Below are positions 1 to 8,706 of a stretch of 39,946 bases of DNA, piece by piece; the stretch's first letter is position 1; each line of letters starts with the position of its first letter. Source of the DNA: Gemmatimonadota bacterium (GTDB taxonomy: Bacteria > Gemmatimonadota > Gemmatimonadetes > Gemmatimonadales > Gemmatimonadaceae); assembly GCA_018969225.1 (NCBI GenBank), contig JAGWYS010000005.1, forward strand, positions 1 through 39,946, given 5' to 3'. The notes under the pieces were generated by a model that did not search any database, had not been told where the DNA came from, and saw nothing but the letters and a program-made list of their open reading frames with translations. Made by a program: the position numbers and the translations under genes.

Positions 1-69
1 CCGCTGGTGCTGACCGCTGCGCCCCGGAACCGGTGGGGGAGGGGCTGGTGAGCGCCATCGATCCCACCC
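1..69. repeat. Terminal direct repeat, left copy
   Basis: Bases 1-69 are identical to 39878-39946. The gene ending at 39926-39928 overlaps the next gene's GTG start exactly as it would at 48-50, so the ends join seamlessly. This is most likely assembly overlap of a circular or circularly permuted genome, not a biological short terminal repeat. Confidence 0.95.
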
Positions 70-584
70 TGCGCGCACTGGACGATCTCGCCGAGGCGTA
101 CGACATCCTGAGCGCCGCCCTCGCCCCGGTGATCCCCCCTGGCTACACCGCCCTCACCGATCCCGCGATGGACGATGCCGCCAACGCGGGCGCAGCGCGC
201 ATCATGGACGCCGTGCCGGTTGACCCCGAGGACGGCGCGCCGATCCCGGAGCAGTACCAGCACCGGGGCGCGGTGATCACCTTCCCGTCCGAGGACAACG
301 CCAACGACACGCGGGGCCGGGATCAGGAGGGCTGCATCCTGACGGTGGTGATCCACGGGATGCACCGGAACCACCCAACTGCGCAGATGGATTCAGTCAG
401 ATCCGTATGGGCATGGGAGGCTGCCATGCGCCGCCGGATCTTCGCCGATCCCCTCCTGCGCCGTCTGCGCCCGCGCTACATCGGAACACAGCGCGGGATC
501 GCCCGTGCCGGGGCCGAGTGGCTGACCTTCGCCCTGACCCTCACCCTCTACCTCTATCGACCGGGAGCGACCCACAATGGCTGA
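48..584 (+). CDS. Tail terminator / tail completion protein
   Basis: This 178-residue protein lies between the head-tail adaptor and the tail tube gene, where siphophages encode the lambda gpU-like terminator that caps tail polymerisation. Its body has the mixed alpha/beta look of that family, with a strand-rich end reading LTFALTLTLYLYRPG. I start it at GTG 48, which overlaps the TGA of the preceding gene (seen intact at the right end of the window) and has a purine-rich GGGGGAGGGG ribosome site; an in-frame GTG at 33 lies inside that ribosome site. The function rests on position more than on sequence motifs. A minor neck protein is the alternative. Confidence 0.6.
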   Translation: MSAIDPTLRALDDLAEAYDILSAALAPVIPPGYTALTDPAMDDAANAGAARIMDAVPVDPEDGAPIPEQYQHRGAVITFPSEDNANDTRGRDQEGCILTVVIHGMHRNHPTAQMDSVRSVWAWEAAMRRRIFADPLLRRLRPRYIGTQRGIARAGAEWLTFALTLTLYLYRPGATHNG

Positions 585-1065
585 GTCCAACGCCGTCCGC
601 ACGAAGCGGGATGCGATCATCACCATCACCGACGGCACCACCACCTATACCGTGGCGAAGGAGGCCGGTGACTTCAACTTCACTGTCCCCGACACGAACA
701 CGACCTCTGTCCTCGACCGGGGAGCGTTCGGCGCCGATCCCATCCTCCGCAAGGGCGATGAGCAGCCGGTGACGGGCGGGTTCAGCATCTACCTGCGCGA
801 CCTCCCGAACGCGACCAACCTGACGCTGATCGATCTGTGTATGGATCTCTCCGGCACCGTGGCGGCGGGCATGACCACCACCACCCCCGACAGCGACGTG
901 CGGACGTGGACACTGGCCTACACCGTGGACGGCACCTGGAACGGCGAGGCCGATCAGACGGCCACCTTTGAGCACTGCGTGTTCCGCGCCACCGTCACCG
1001 AGGGCGATCCCTCCTCGGTCGCGGTGACGTTCACTTCCTACCAGCCCCGCCCCACCTTCTCCTGA
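577..1065 (+). CDS. Major tail tube protein
   Basis: This 162-residue protein is rich in Thr, Asp and beta-strand-forming segments, as expected for the siphophage tail tube subunit that polymerises into hexameric rings around the tape measure. It sits in the usual place, after the tail terminator and upstream of the tail chaperones and tape measure. Its ATG overlaps the end of the terminator gene by 8 bases. There is no signal peptide or membrane segment. The assignment combines composition, size and strict gene order. No catalytic motif exists to confirm it. Confidence 0.75.
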   Translation: MAESNAVRTKRDAIITITDGTTTYTVAKEAGDFNFTVPDTNTTSVLDRGAFGADPILRKGDEQPVTGGFSIYLRDLPNATNLTLIDLCMDLSGTVAAGMTTTTPDSDVRTWTLAYTVDGTWNGEADQTATFEHCVFRATVTEGDPSSVAVTFTSYQPRPTFS

Positions 1066-1078
1066 TCCGAGGTAGCCC

Positions 1079-1636
1079 ATGTCCAGCACATTCAACGCCG
1101 CCCTGCACCTCGACCTGATTGCCAATGAACTGTACGTCACTGGCAACAAGCGTGGCCCGATCAGCAGCAAGATCCTGTCAGATGTCCGTATGGCGACCGG
1201 TACCGTAGATGGCGCGATCAACAAGGCGTTCTACAAGCAATACACCGGGATCGGCGCGGGCGTCACCACCTCTATCGATCTGGTCGGGGCGATCACCGAT
1301 GCCAGCGGCGATACGGTCAACTTCGATGAGGTCGTACTGATCTTCATCCGCAACCTGTCCAGCACCGCCGCGAACTACCTGGAGGTCGGGCCGCACGCGA
1401 CCAACGGGTTCGGGGTGCTGGCCGCGAATCGGGGTGTCTGGAAGGACGTCAGCGACCGGTCGATCATCCCCGCCGACAGCACCGCCGCCAGCCTCGGGGG
1501 CGGCGCGTTCTTCCTCTGGTACAACGTCGCGGGCATCCCCGCCGCTGCCAGCTCCACCGACATCCTCGCGATCACCACCGGGGGCAGCGCGTCTGCCGCC
1601 GCCTTCGAGGTGCTGATCCTCGGGCGCGACAACTGA
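1079..1636 (+). CDS. Probable virion structural protein
   Basis: This 185-residue protein is Ala, Ser, Thr and Gly-rich with alternating hydrophobic strands (for example VVLIFIRNLS and AFEVLILGRDN), which suggests a beta-sandwich. It follows the tail tube gene after 13 bases, with a GAGGTAG ribosome site before ATG 1079. A decoration or accessory tail protein would fit the position and composition. I do not recognise a named family. It is clearly coding, with strong codon-position G+C bias and no alternative frame of similar quality. Confidence 0.55.
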   Translation: MSSTFNAALHLDLIANELYVTGNKRGPISSKILSDVRMATGTVDGAINKAFYKQYTGIGAGVTTSIDLVGAITDASGDTVNFDEVVLIFIRNLSSTAANYLEVGPHATNGFGVLAANRGVWKDVSDRSIIPADSTAASLGGGAFFLWYNVAGIPAAASSTDILAITTGGSASAAAFEVLILGRDN

Positions 1637-1665
1637 TACCCTGACCCCAATCCGGAGCGTTCTCT

Positions 1666-2034
1666 ATGCCGACTCCTCCCATCCCCACCCCCGCACAGCA
1701 GCGCGACATTGACGCGGCTGAGGCAACCCTCGACCGGCTCTATCCCGACTGGCGGCAGCCTCCGGAGCAGCGCCGCCGCCGGGGCGGGTTCGCCCACCTG
1801 ACCCCCGATCAGATCGCGCAGGTCAAGCAGGCGCTGAAAATCCGAGATCTCCGCCTACGCGGGCGCGATGAGGGGGTGACGATCACCTGGAGCGCGAAGG
1901 GGCATCCGTTCGCTCATCCCGCCCCGATCAGCGCCCCGACGGTGGATCACTACGCGCTCCGCGAGGCGATGCACGATCCGGAGATCGCCGCCCTGCTCCG
2001 GTCACGCGGGATCGTCCGGGGAGGTGAGCAATGA
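1666..2034 (+). CDS. Tail-module protein of unknown function
   Basis: This 122-residue basic protein starts with a Pro/Thr-rich segment and then has predicted helices (DAAEATLDRLYPDW, PDQIAQVKQALKIRDL). It sits directly before the frameshifted tail chaperone, and its stop overlaps that gene's ATG (ATGA at 2031-2034). This indicates translational coupling and a shared role in tail assembly. It could be a first tail assembly chaperone or a small tail protein. No family is recognised. Confidence 0.45.
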   Translation: MPTPPIPTPAQQRDIDAAEATLDRLYPDWRQPPEQRRRRGGFAHLTPDQIAQVKQALKIRDLRLRGRDEGVTITWSAKGHPFAHPAPISAPTVDHYALREAMHDPEIAALLRSRGIVRGGEQ

Positions 2035-2402
2035 GCGCCCGCGAGTGGACACACGCCGAGGTGCGCTACCGGATGCCCCGCTACGGCGATGCGCTCCGGC
2101 TGGTACAGCGCGCCGCCACCCTGCCGCGTGGTACCGATCTGGCAACGCAGGTCGAGGGGTTGCCGTTCTTCGCCGACCTCATCCGGGCGTGCTGGTGTGT
2201 GGAGCCTGCACCCCCCGGATCTGACCAGATGCCGGACTGTACCGATTGGCTGGCGGATCAGGGGTGGAGTCTCCTCGACATCCTGACCACCGGGACGACC
2301 TGTCTGACCGAGGTGCAGCGCCGCCTGTTCACGGTGACGGACGGGGCGGTGAAGCACCGGGATTTTACGCCGACCCCGGCAACGCCCTCGACAACCTCCT
2401 GA
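2031..2402 (+). CDS. Tail assembly chaperone, short form (gpG-like)
   Basis: This 123-residue protein lies where siphophages carry the lambda G gene: after the tail tube and before the tape measure. Such chaperones bind the tape measure and recruit tube subunits. The start ATG overlaps the previous stop. The frame carries the genome's dispersed 16-bp motif at 2211-2226, read as PPGSD. The last eleven codons after GAT TTT encode a Thr/Pro-rich tail, while the -1 frame stays open to 2596, which suggests two products. The assignment is positional and the protein itself has no diagnostic motif. Confidence 0.6.
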   Translation: MSAREWTHAEVRYRMPRYGDALRLVQRAATLPRGTDLATQVEGLPFFADLIRACWCVEPAPPGSDQMPDCTDWLADQGWSLLDILTTGTTCLTEVQRRLFTVTDGAVKHRDFTPTPATPSTTS

Positions 2403-2596
2403 CCGGGGCAGGACTGGAGTACATGGGCCACCCTGACGCCGCGTATGACCTCGCCCCGGACGCGCAAGCGCGGCTGCTCGGGTGGCTGCTCGCCCGCACC
2501 TCCGGCCGGTCAGATCCGAGGGGCAAGGGCGGGACGGGCCAGAAGGTGCTGGACGGTGAGGATTTATTCAACCCTGCGACCTGGGCGCGGCGCTGA
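2031..2596 (+). CDS. Tail assembly chaperone, -1 frameshift product (gpGT-like)
   Basis: After codon 112 (TTT at 2364-2366), slipping back one base onto the overlapping TTT at 2363-2365 joins the short form to a 76-residue extension. The extension begins YADPGNALDNLL and ends DLFNPATWARR, giving about 188 residues. In the -1 frame the upstream sequence (from 2246) has no ribosome site, and the extension is protein-like (LAPDAQARLLGWLLART). This matches the G/GT arrangement conserved in siphophages. The slippery site is GATTTTA, a single-tRNA slip and not a canonical XXXYYYZ heptamer, so efficiency may be low. A separate gene started internally is the alternative. Confidence 0.55.
2211..2226 (-). 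repeat. Dispersed 16-bp motif, perfect copy
   Basis: In the tail chaperone gene, read as PPGSD between two likely helices. Confidence 0.9.
2361..2367 (+). other. Candidate -1 ribosomal slippage site GATTTTA
   Basis: Zero-frame codons are GAT TTT ACG. tRNA-Phe on TTT can re-pair with the overlapping TTT one base upstream, after which TAC is decoded in the -1 frame. The site lies at the only point where the two chaperone frames can join without losing the likely domain of either. Confidence 0.5.
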
Positions 2597-3048
2597 TGGC
2601 CGGGATCATCTTCCCGATCCGACTCCAGTCCATTGACGCGCTGATCGGGGTGGCGCACGGTCGCCCGCGCAGCCTGACCGCTGCCGAGACAGCCACGCTG
2701 CGGGACTACGTTGACCTCATCATCGAGGACATCCAAGATCGGTGGCCGGTGGATACCGGCACCTCCCGCGACGGGTGGCAGTATGAGCTGTACAACCACC
2801 CGCCGGGGATCGGGTTCGATCTGATCAATGAGGTTGAGTACAGCCCCTATGTCAGCGCCGCCGGGGATCGGGGTCAACCCGCCTATGAGATCCTGATCCC
2901 GTGGGCGGTTGGTCGCCATGCCCCCGCTATGCGTGCCGAACTGATCCGCCAGATCAATGCGGAAGAGCAGCGCCGCCGGGATCGGGAGGCCCGCGCCGTG
3001 CGCCTCCCCCCGCCGCCGGGTACACTAAGGCCGAGGGTGCGGCGATGA
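2596..3048 (+). CDS. HK97 gp10-like neck / tail completion protein
   Basis: This 150-residue protein contains the signature seen in gp10-like neck and tail-completion proteins. A VDTGTSRDGWQYE segment (about residues 52-64) is followed by NEVEYSPYVSAAGD, a variant of the strand-turn 'N...YA..vE.G' found in that family. The C-terminus is a basic helix and a Pro-rich tail. Its ATG overlaps the stop of the chaperone frameshift product (TGATG at 2594-2598). Finding it downstream of the tail chaperone is less usual than upstream, but such shuffles occur. The next gene appears distantly related. Confidence 0.55.
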   Translation: MAGIIFPIRLQSIDALIGVAHGRPRSLTAAETATLRDYVDLIIEDIQDRWPVDTGTSRDGWQYELYNHPPGIGFDLINEVEYSPYVSAAGDRGQPAYEILIPWAVGRHAPAMRAELIRQINAEEQRRRDREARAVRLPPPPGTLRPRVRR

Positions 3049-3530
3049 GTATGGACGTGACCGCGACGACGACGGTAGACTTCTCCGGCGACATCCAGCG
3101 GCGGCTGACTGATGCCGAACGGAAGCCCCTGCGGAAGTTTCAATCCGACGCCCTCGCGTTCATCACCCAACAGTGGCGGGGCTGGAAGTACGTCGGTCGC
3201 CCGCAGGGTGCGCCCCGGAATGTCTCGCTGGCGAAGTGGAAGGGGAAGATCCAGTCTACCGAACCCGGCACCATCGGAATGGAGATCACCAACGCGGCCC
3301 GATCCTGGGATACCGGGGAACCCTATGTAGCCCAGGTGGAGCGCCGCCGGGGAGAGGGGAGCGAGGCGGATCGGCTGATCGGGCTGGTCACCCGCGACCT
3401 GTGGCCGGTGACGGTAGATGCGATGTGGGCGGAGATCGTCAAGGCGCTGAACAAGCCCGCGAAGCCCCAACGCCTGCGCCGCAACACCGGCAGCGCCCCC
3501 ACTGTCACCGCCGCCCCGATCATTCTGTGA
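3045..3530 (+). CDS. Second gp10-like tail/neck protein
   Basis: This 161-residue protein starts at ATG 3045, overlapping the previous stop (ATGA). The central region, KGKIQSTEPGTIGMEITNAA followed by RSWDTGEPYVAQVERRRG, resembles the 'i.N.a..Ya..ve.g' motif of gp10-like proteins and of the gene immediately upstream, so the two may be old paralogues. Position just before the tape measure suggests a tail-completion or tail-tip role. No catalytic residues are expected. The name is a family-level inference. Confidence 0.45.
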   Translation: MSMDVTATTTVDFSGDIQRRLTDAERKPLRKFQSDALAFITQQWRGWKYVGRPQGAPRNVSLAKWKGKIQSTEPGTIGMEITNAARSWDTGEPYVAQVERRRGEGSEADRLIGLVTRDLWPVTVDAMWAEIVKALNKPAKPQRLRRNTGSAPTVTAAPIIL

Positions 3531-3539
3531 GGTTGAGTC

Positions 3540-5393
3540 ATGCCCACCGGATCTGACGTCAGGGTCACCTTCACCGGGGACACCTCACAACTCACCGCCG
3601 CCAGCAAGCAGGCAAGCGCCGCCATCGCCTCGACCGGGGACGCCGCCGACAAGGCGCAGTCGAAGATGGACGCGCTGAACGAGGAAGCGTCCCGGGTCGG
3701 CGACGGGTTCGGCAAGGTGGGCGGGTCGGCATCAAAGGCGGCGGGCGCGGTGGGCATGCTCTCCCCCGCTGCCGGTGATGCTATCGGGAGCCTCGCCGAT
3801 CTGGCCGATGTCGGGGAGATGGCCGCCGAGGCCAGTGCTGCGCTCGGCGTCAGCGCGGCGGCGGTGACGGCAGCCCTCGGAGCGCTGGTGACGGCGGCTG
3901 CGCTGGTTGCCGCCGCGTATGCCGGGTGGAATGAGGAGGCCGCGACGGCCACCCGCCTCACGGAGCAACAGAACGCCCTCACCGCCGCGATGGCCCCGCT
4001 CTATGAGGACACCGAGGCCGCGATCCGGGCGGCGCGGGTCGAGCTCGGGCTGATGACCGAAGCACAGGCCGAGATGATTGATGCTGGACTGGCGGGGCTG
4101 GCGCAGTACCAGGAGGCGACCGAGGCCACCCGGAAGCGGCTGGCGGAACTCCGGGCGTCGCAGGCCAGCATGACCGGGCAGGTTCAGCAGTTCCTCGGGG
4201 ATGTCGGGGAAGCCCTGCCCCTCCAGGAGTACAACGTCCTCGCCCAGGTCATTGACGCCGCCACCACCTCATCCAGCGAGTTCGCCACAGAGGAGGGGCG
4301 ACTCCAAGAGGGGCTGTCCGGGGCCGCTGCCGAACTGAAGCGCAACCGAGAGGCGCACGCGGCGCTGACGGCGGCAAAGAGCAAGGGTAAGGCGGCAACA
4401 GATGGGATGACCGCCGCCGACGAGGCCGCTGAGGCTGCGGCGAAGGCGCGGGAGGCTGCCGAGCGGCGACTGGCGGAGTTCCTGGCCGAACGGGCGAAGG
4501 CTGAGAAGGACTACGCGGACGCGCTGGCATCGATCCGGGCGATGGAGTCGGAAGCCAACGCCGACCGGCTGACCGAGATCGAAGCCCTGACGGCGGCGCG
4601 GGATGAACAGATCGCGACGCTGAACCGCACCCTGACGGAACAACTGGCAGCGACCGAGGGCAACGCGATCCGGCAGGCGGAGATCGAGCAAGCCGGGGCC
4701 GATGCGCGCCTCGCCATCGAACAACGCTACCAGCGGGACAAGGGGGAGATCGTCGCGGAAAGCAACGCCCGGATCGCGGAGGAGAACGCCGCCGCACTGG
4801 CGGATCTGGAGGCACAGAACCGGGCCGCTGCTGAGGCGATCTATCAGGTGAGCGGCGACCTGTTCGGGTCGGTGTCCGATCTGGCGGGATCGCTGATGGA
4901 TGCGGGGCTGGCGAAGTCGAAAGAGGGGCTGCGCGCCCTGTTCGGCGTACAGCAGGCCGCCGCCGTCGCGCAGGCTGCGATCAACACCGCTCTCGCCGTC
5001 AGCAACGCCCTCGCCCTCCCCCTCCCCCCGCCGCTGCCGCAGATCGCCGCCGTCGCCGCAGGGATCGCCGGGGCCGCACAGGTCGCCGCCATCACCAGCA
5101 CCCCGCCCCCCTCTTTCCGGTCGGGCTACATGCCGGATCAGCAACTCGCCTATTTTGAACCGCAGTCCGAGATCGTCGCGCCCGCCTCGGCGGTGCAGGC
5201 GATGGGCGGGAAAGACGCGGCGCGGGAGGTGTTCGCGGGGATGAGCGGGGGCAGTGCGCCGACCGTGACCCGGTTCACGATGGGCCACCGGGAGTTCTCC
5301 GCGCTGGTACAGGGCAGCGCCACCCGGCCCGGTGCGCTGCGGGATCTGACTGTTCGCCCGTCCACGCGTTACGATCCCCACCATCGGAGGTAG
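3540..5393 (+). CDS. Tail tape measure protein
   Basis: This 617-residue protein is the longest Ala-rich helical protein of the tail module. A hydrophobic stretch near residues 98-125 (VSAAAVTAALGALVTAAALV) resembles the membrane-insertion segments of tape measures. Long coiled-coil runs follow (about residues 150-430, many EAA/KAREAAER repeats), then a second hydrophobic block (AAIAGAAQ-type sequence near 490-530). At the usual ~0.15 nm per residue it predicts a tail near 90 nm. It follows the chaperone genes, as in lambda-like phages. Its N-terminus (PTGSDV) contains a short version of the dispersed DNA motif at 3547-3557. Confidence 0.88.
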   Translation: MPTGSDVRVTFTGDTSQLTAASKQASAAIASTGDAADKAQSKMDALNEEASRVGDGFGKVGGSASKAAGAVGMLSPAAGDAIGSLADLADVGEMAAEASAALGVSAAAVTAALGALVTAAALVAAAYAGWNEEAATATRLTEQQNALTAAMAPLYEDTEAAIRAARVELGLMTEAQAEMIDAGLAGLAQYQEATEATRKRLAELRASQASMTGQVQQFLGDVGEALPLQEYNVLAQVIDAATTSSSEFATEEGRLQEGLSGAAAELKRNREAHAALTAAKSKGKAATDGMTAADEAAEAAAKAREAAERRLAEFLAERAKAEKDYADALASIRAMESEANADRLTEIEALTAARDEQIATLNRTLTEQLAATEGNAIRQAEIEQAGADARLAIEQRYQRDKGEIVAESNARIAEENAAALADLEAQNRAAAEAIYQVSGDLFGSVSDLAGSLMDAGLAKSKEGLRALFGVQQAAAVAQAAINTALAVSNALALPLPPPLPQIAAVAAGIAGAAQVAAITSTPPPSFRSGYMPDQQLAYFEPQSEIVAPASAVQAMGGKDAAREVFAGMSGGSAPTVTRFTMGHREFSALVQGSATRPGALRDLTVRPSTRYDPHHRR

Positions 5394-5396
5394 CCC

Positions 5397-8300
5397 ATGC
5401 CCGAAGTCGTCCCCACCCATGCGCTGCGCGGGCTGCTCCTTCATGATGCCCGGTTCTGCGAAGCCAACCGGATCAGCGCGACCTCGCAGGCTGATCCATT
5501 CTACGGCACCCCTGCCCCGCAGGCTGCCGAACTGGCGCGGCTGGAGGCATGGTCGGGCGCGACCGACGCCGCCGGGGGCAGCGCGGGGAGCGGGTACAGT
5601 GAGGTATGGGTGGAAGCGTCGCGAGCAGGGACGGCGCAGCCCGGACAGGGGGCGGGTCAGATCCGATGGTCGCCGGGTGATCCTGCCGCCTCCTCTCAGC
5701 GCGGGTGGATGCCGCCGAGGGTGGCGCAGGACTTCCAGTGGCTGCGGTTTGAGTCGGCCACCCTCACCTATCACCAGCCGCACGCGCTGAGCCTGTCGGA
5801 CGGGTCGCTGTTAGTTGCGTACGTCCGAGAGGTGAGCGGCGCGACAACGACGATCCGGTGTATCCGGGCCGCGCCCGAGTCCACCCCCGGCTCCGAGGTC
5901 GAGATCGCGGCAGATACCTACCTGGAGTATTCCAGCACATTCGACATGGGGCCGCAGTTGGTGGAACTGCCGGACGGGCGGGTGCTGTGCTTCTACCTGT
6001 CCCGCCGGAACTCTATGCTCCGGATGAACGTGGCGATGACCTCTGACCTCGGCACCACATGGACACGGGTGGTCTATGAGGCGGGCGGGATCGCCCTCGC
6101 CGTTGCCGGGTGCGCGGGGCTGCGGGTGGTGTACCACGGGGGTTACCTCACCTGCCTGATCCAGATGGCGGCGAACCAGTGCTACCACTACGTCAGCGCC
6201 GACATGGGCGCGTCATGGTCGCTGATCGCGGGCGACGACCCGGTGAACATGACGGGCGCGTCCCTGCTCTCCCTCCCCGGCGGGGGCTGCGCGGTGATCT
6301 ACGCGCACACCGGCAACACCCACCTGCACTACACGGTGAAGCCGAGTGCGTACAGCGGATTCGACACCGATGGCGCGGTTGTAGTGAACGCGAGTTCTGC
6401 ACAGAATATCGCGGTTGACCTCGATAACAACCGGGCGTACATCGCCGCCTGCATCGATCAGGACGGGTCTATCGTCTGTGCCTACCGCGTGTCGGGCGCG
6501 GCGCCGGGTTGCCGGATGCGGCTGATCCGGTTCCTCCCGACGATCAGCGATTCGGTCACCAGCGGGTTCAGCACTGATCTCCTCTGGACGGACACGGAGA
6601 GCGCGGGCGGCACCTATGACGCCGAGCCGCTGACCTGGAGCGACGATGCCGAACGCATGATCGCCGTCACCCTCGCGCCGCACACCGGGGGGCTGCGGCT
6701 GATCAGCGGGTTCGAGGGGAGCGCCGGGGTCAAAACCGGCAGCCTCGGGATGGTGACGCTCGGGGGCTGGTCTACGGCGTTCGCCTCCCCGGCTACATTC
6801 GGCATGTACAACGACGCGACCCAGTACGGGATCGCGTACGTCCCGTTTATCCTCGCCTCCTCCGTTGCAGGGTGGACGCGGACGGGCGCGTCCGTCTCGA
6901 CCCTGACCTCCTCGGGGATGCAACAGTCGTTCGCGGGCGCAGCGACGGACTACTACAGCGTGACGGGTGGGGCGTCGGGCTACCTGTGGGCGTTGTTCAC
7001 CCACATCCACACCAGCGGCGGGGCGCTCACCGCTGACGACTCGTTCGTGGAGGCGCTGTGTACGGACGGTGCGACCAAAGAGCATTACATAAAGATCAGA
7101 TTCACTGACACCTCCGCCCGGTGCATGGACATGAACAACGCGGGCGCGACGCTCGGAACCAACCTCACCGGCCTCACGGCGGGCGCTCAGTACCAGTGGC
7201 AGATCCACATGAACCTCGACAAGGTTCGCGTCTGGTACAAGCTCCGCACCGCGACCGAGTGGATACTGTGGCAGGAGGTCACGCCGACCTCGGCGACCGT
7301 CGCAGCGGCAGCGGTGTTCCGGTTCGGGACGAACTCGACCAACTCATGTAACGCAACCTGGGCATTCGTCGGGGTGTCGCACTACAACGACCCGACCGCC
7401 ATCGCGCACAGCGTCATTGCCGATGAGTACCTGACCGGGCGCCCCCTCGGGACTCAACCGGTGTACGTCGCAGCGGGCGCGTCGGTGCGGGCGACCCGTG
7501 CGCCGGTCATGGGCGGCGACCTTTGGCAGATCGCCCTGCGCCACGGGTACGGGGCCGATGCCCTCGACCCGGTGATCTCCCCGTCCCCCCGCCGCCCGTG
7601 GCGCAGCACCGCGACGACGGAGCAGAGCATCGTATGGGATCTCGGCGTCACCTCCTCCCTGCTCTCCCCGGCCGTCGGCCTGCACCTCTCCCGCCCGCTC
7701 GCCCGGACGGTGTACCTGGAGGGCAGCGCCGACAACATCACCTATACCACCCTGATCACCCTGGACTGTGCAGGGGCGATGTCCGGGCTGACCTTCTCCC
7801 GGACGGGCGACATACTGACCCGCAACGGCGGCACCACCGGGGCGGATTGGGTGGGGACGGATGAGTTGGTCGGGGGTTACGCGCTCATGTCCAGCGGCGG
7901 CACCGACTACATCCGGGAGATCCTGGGCAACGCGGAGGGCGTGTGGGCGACGCCTGCGAAGAAGATGAAGATCCGGATCGCAGACTCCGGCACCGCGCCC
8001 GCATCGGGGACGCTGGCGATCCTGCGCCCTGCTGTGACCGGGATCGCGTGGGCGGCGACCACCGAGTATCGGTACTGGCGCCTCCGGGTGGCGGCGCAGA
8101 CGATGGACGCGGGCAGCCCCGGCTACCTGTCCATCGGCGCGGCGGTGATCGGGCCGCTGCTGGCGTTCGGGCGGCAGTACAGCCGGGGGCGCACACTGGC
8201 GACCCAGCACGCGCAAGAGATCACCACCCTCCCATCCGGCCATCGGTCAGTGCGGACGCTGGCCCCGCCCCGGCGGGCGGTTGAGTTCGCGTGGGCGGAG

Positions 8301-8630
8301 GGGGTAGACACGACGCAGGCACAGGCCGACATCAGCGCGAGCGGCGCGCCGGACTGGATCGCTGGGGCGGCCTCGGCGGAACCGCTGGCGACCCGGAACG
8401 CTGGCGACGTGATCGAGGGTATGGCGCGGAGGCAAGGTGGGGCCGCGCTGCCGGTGGTGTACCTCCCGGATCTGACCTTCCTCGACGCCGGTACCACGGT
8501 CGGGCGGCGGGATCAGCAGGTGTATGGGCGCATCGTCACCAACACATTCTCCCGCGTCGCGGCGCTCGGCGCGGAGTCGCGGGATGAGGTGCAGACGGTA
8601 GGGACGGTTCGGATAGAAGAGGAGGTCTAA
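5397..8630 (+). CDS. Large tail tip / fibre protein with Asp-box (BNR) repeats
   Basis: This 1077-residue protein lies immediately after the tape measure. Its residues about 130-330 look like a sialidase-type beta-propeller: repeated 'LSDGSLLVAYV' and 'LPDGRVLCFYL' blades and two Asp-box motifs, SDLGTTW (about 216) and SADMGASW (about 267). A middle region around 500-660 (lectin-like jelly-roll composition) and a C-terminal region with strands follow. It probably forms part of the tail tip or side fibres and may bind or cleave host glycans. Catalytic arginines of true sialidases cannot be assigned by eye, so activity is unproven. Confidence 0.65.
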   Translation: MPEVVPTHALRGLLLHDARFCEANRISATSQADPFYGTPAPQAAELARLEAWSGATDAAGGSAGSGYSEVWVEASRAGTAQPGQGAGQIRWSPGDPAASSQRGWMPPRVAQDFQWLRFESATLTYHQPHALSLSDGSLLVAYVREVSGATTTIRCIRAAPESTPGSEVEIAADTYLEYSSTFDMGPQLVELPDGRVLCFYLSRRNSMLRMNVAMTSDLGTTWTRVVYEAGGIALAVAGCAGLRVVYHGGYLTCLIQMAANQCYHYVSADMGASWSLIAGDDPVNMTGASLLSLPGGGCAVIYAHTGNTHLHYTVKPSAYSGFDTDGAVVVNASSAQNIAVDLDNNRAYIAACIDQDGSIVCAYRVSGAAPGCRMRLIRFLPTISDSVTSGFSTDLLWTDTESAGGTYDAEPLTWSDDAERMIAVTLAPHTGGLRLISGFEGSAGVKTGSLGMVTLGGWSTAFASPATFGMYNDATQYGIAYVPFILASSVAGWTRTGASVSTLTSSGMQQSFAGAATDYYSVTGGASGYLWALFTHIHTSGGALTADDSFVEALCTDGATKEHYIKIRFTDTSARCMDMNNAGATLGTNLTGLTAGAQYQWQIHMNLDKVRVWYKLRTATEWILWQEVTPTSATVAAAAVFRFGTNSTNSCNATWAFVGVSHYNDPTAIAHSVIADEYLTGRPLGTQPVYVAAGASVRATRAPVMGGDLWQIALRHGYGADALDPVISPSPRRPWRSTATTEQSIVWDLGVTSSLLSPAVGLHLSRPLARTVYLEGSADNITYTTLITLDCAGAMSGLTFSRTGDILTRNGGTTGADWVGTDELVGGYALMSSGGTDYIREILGNAEGVWATPAKKMKIRIADSGTAPASGTLAILRPAVTGIAWAATTEYRYWRLRVAAQTMDAGSPGYLSIGAAVIGPLLAFGRQYSRGRTLATQHAQEITTLPSGHRSVRTLAPPRRAVEFAWAEGVDTTQAQADISASGAPDWIAGAASAEPLATRNAGDVIEGMARRQGGAALPVVYLPDLTFLDAGTTVGRRDQQVYGRIVTNTFSRVAALGAESRDEVQTVGTVRIEEEV

Positions 8631-8664
8631 CAGGTGCAGGCCGAGGCGTATCCACCCCCGGTCT

Positions 8665-8679
8665 GGTCAGATCCGGGGG
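8665..8679 (+). repeat. Dispersed 16-bp motif, near-perfect copy (intergenic)
   Basis: Fifteen bases of the consensus in the 76-base gap between the Asp-box tail gene and the hub-like gene, where no reading frame constrains it. Confidence 0.85.
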
Positions 8680-8706
8680 AGGGTGCTACGATGGCCATGA
8701 GGAGGA

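Noticed and set aside
4269-5783. 504-codon open frame on the - strand across the tape measure
   Set aside because: Arg/Pro/Gly-rich antisense shadow of a high-GC gene, with no ribosome site or domain. The + strand frame encodes a clear tape measure.
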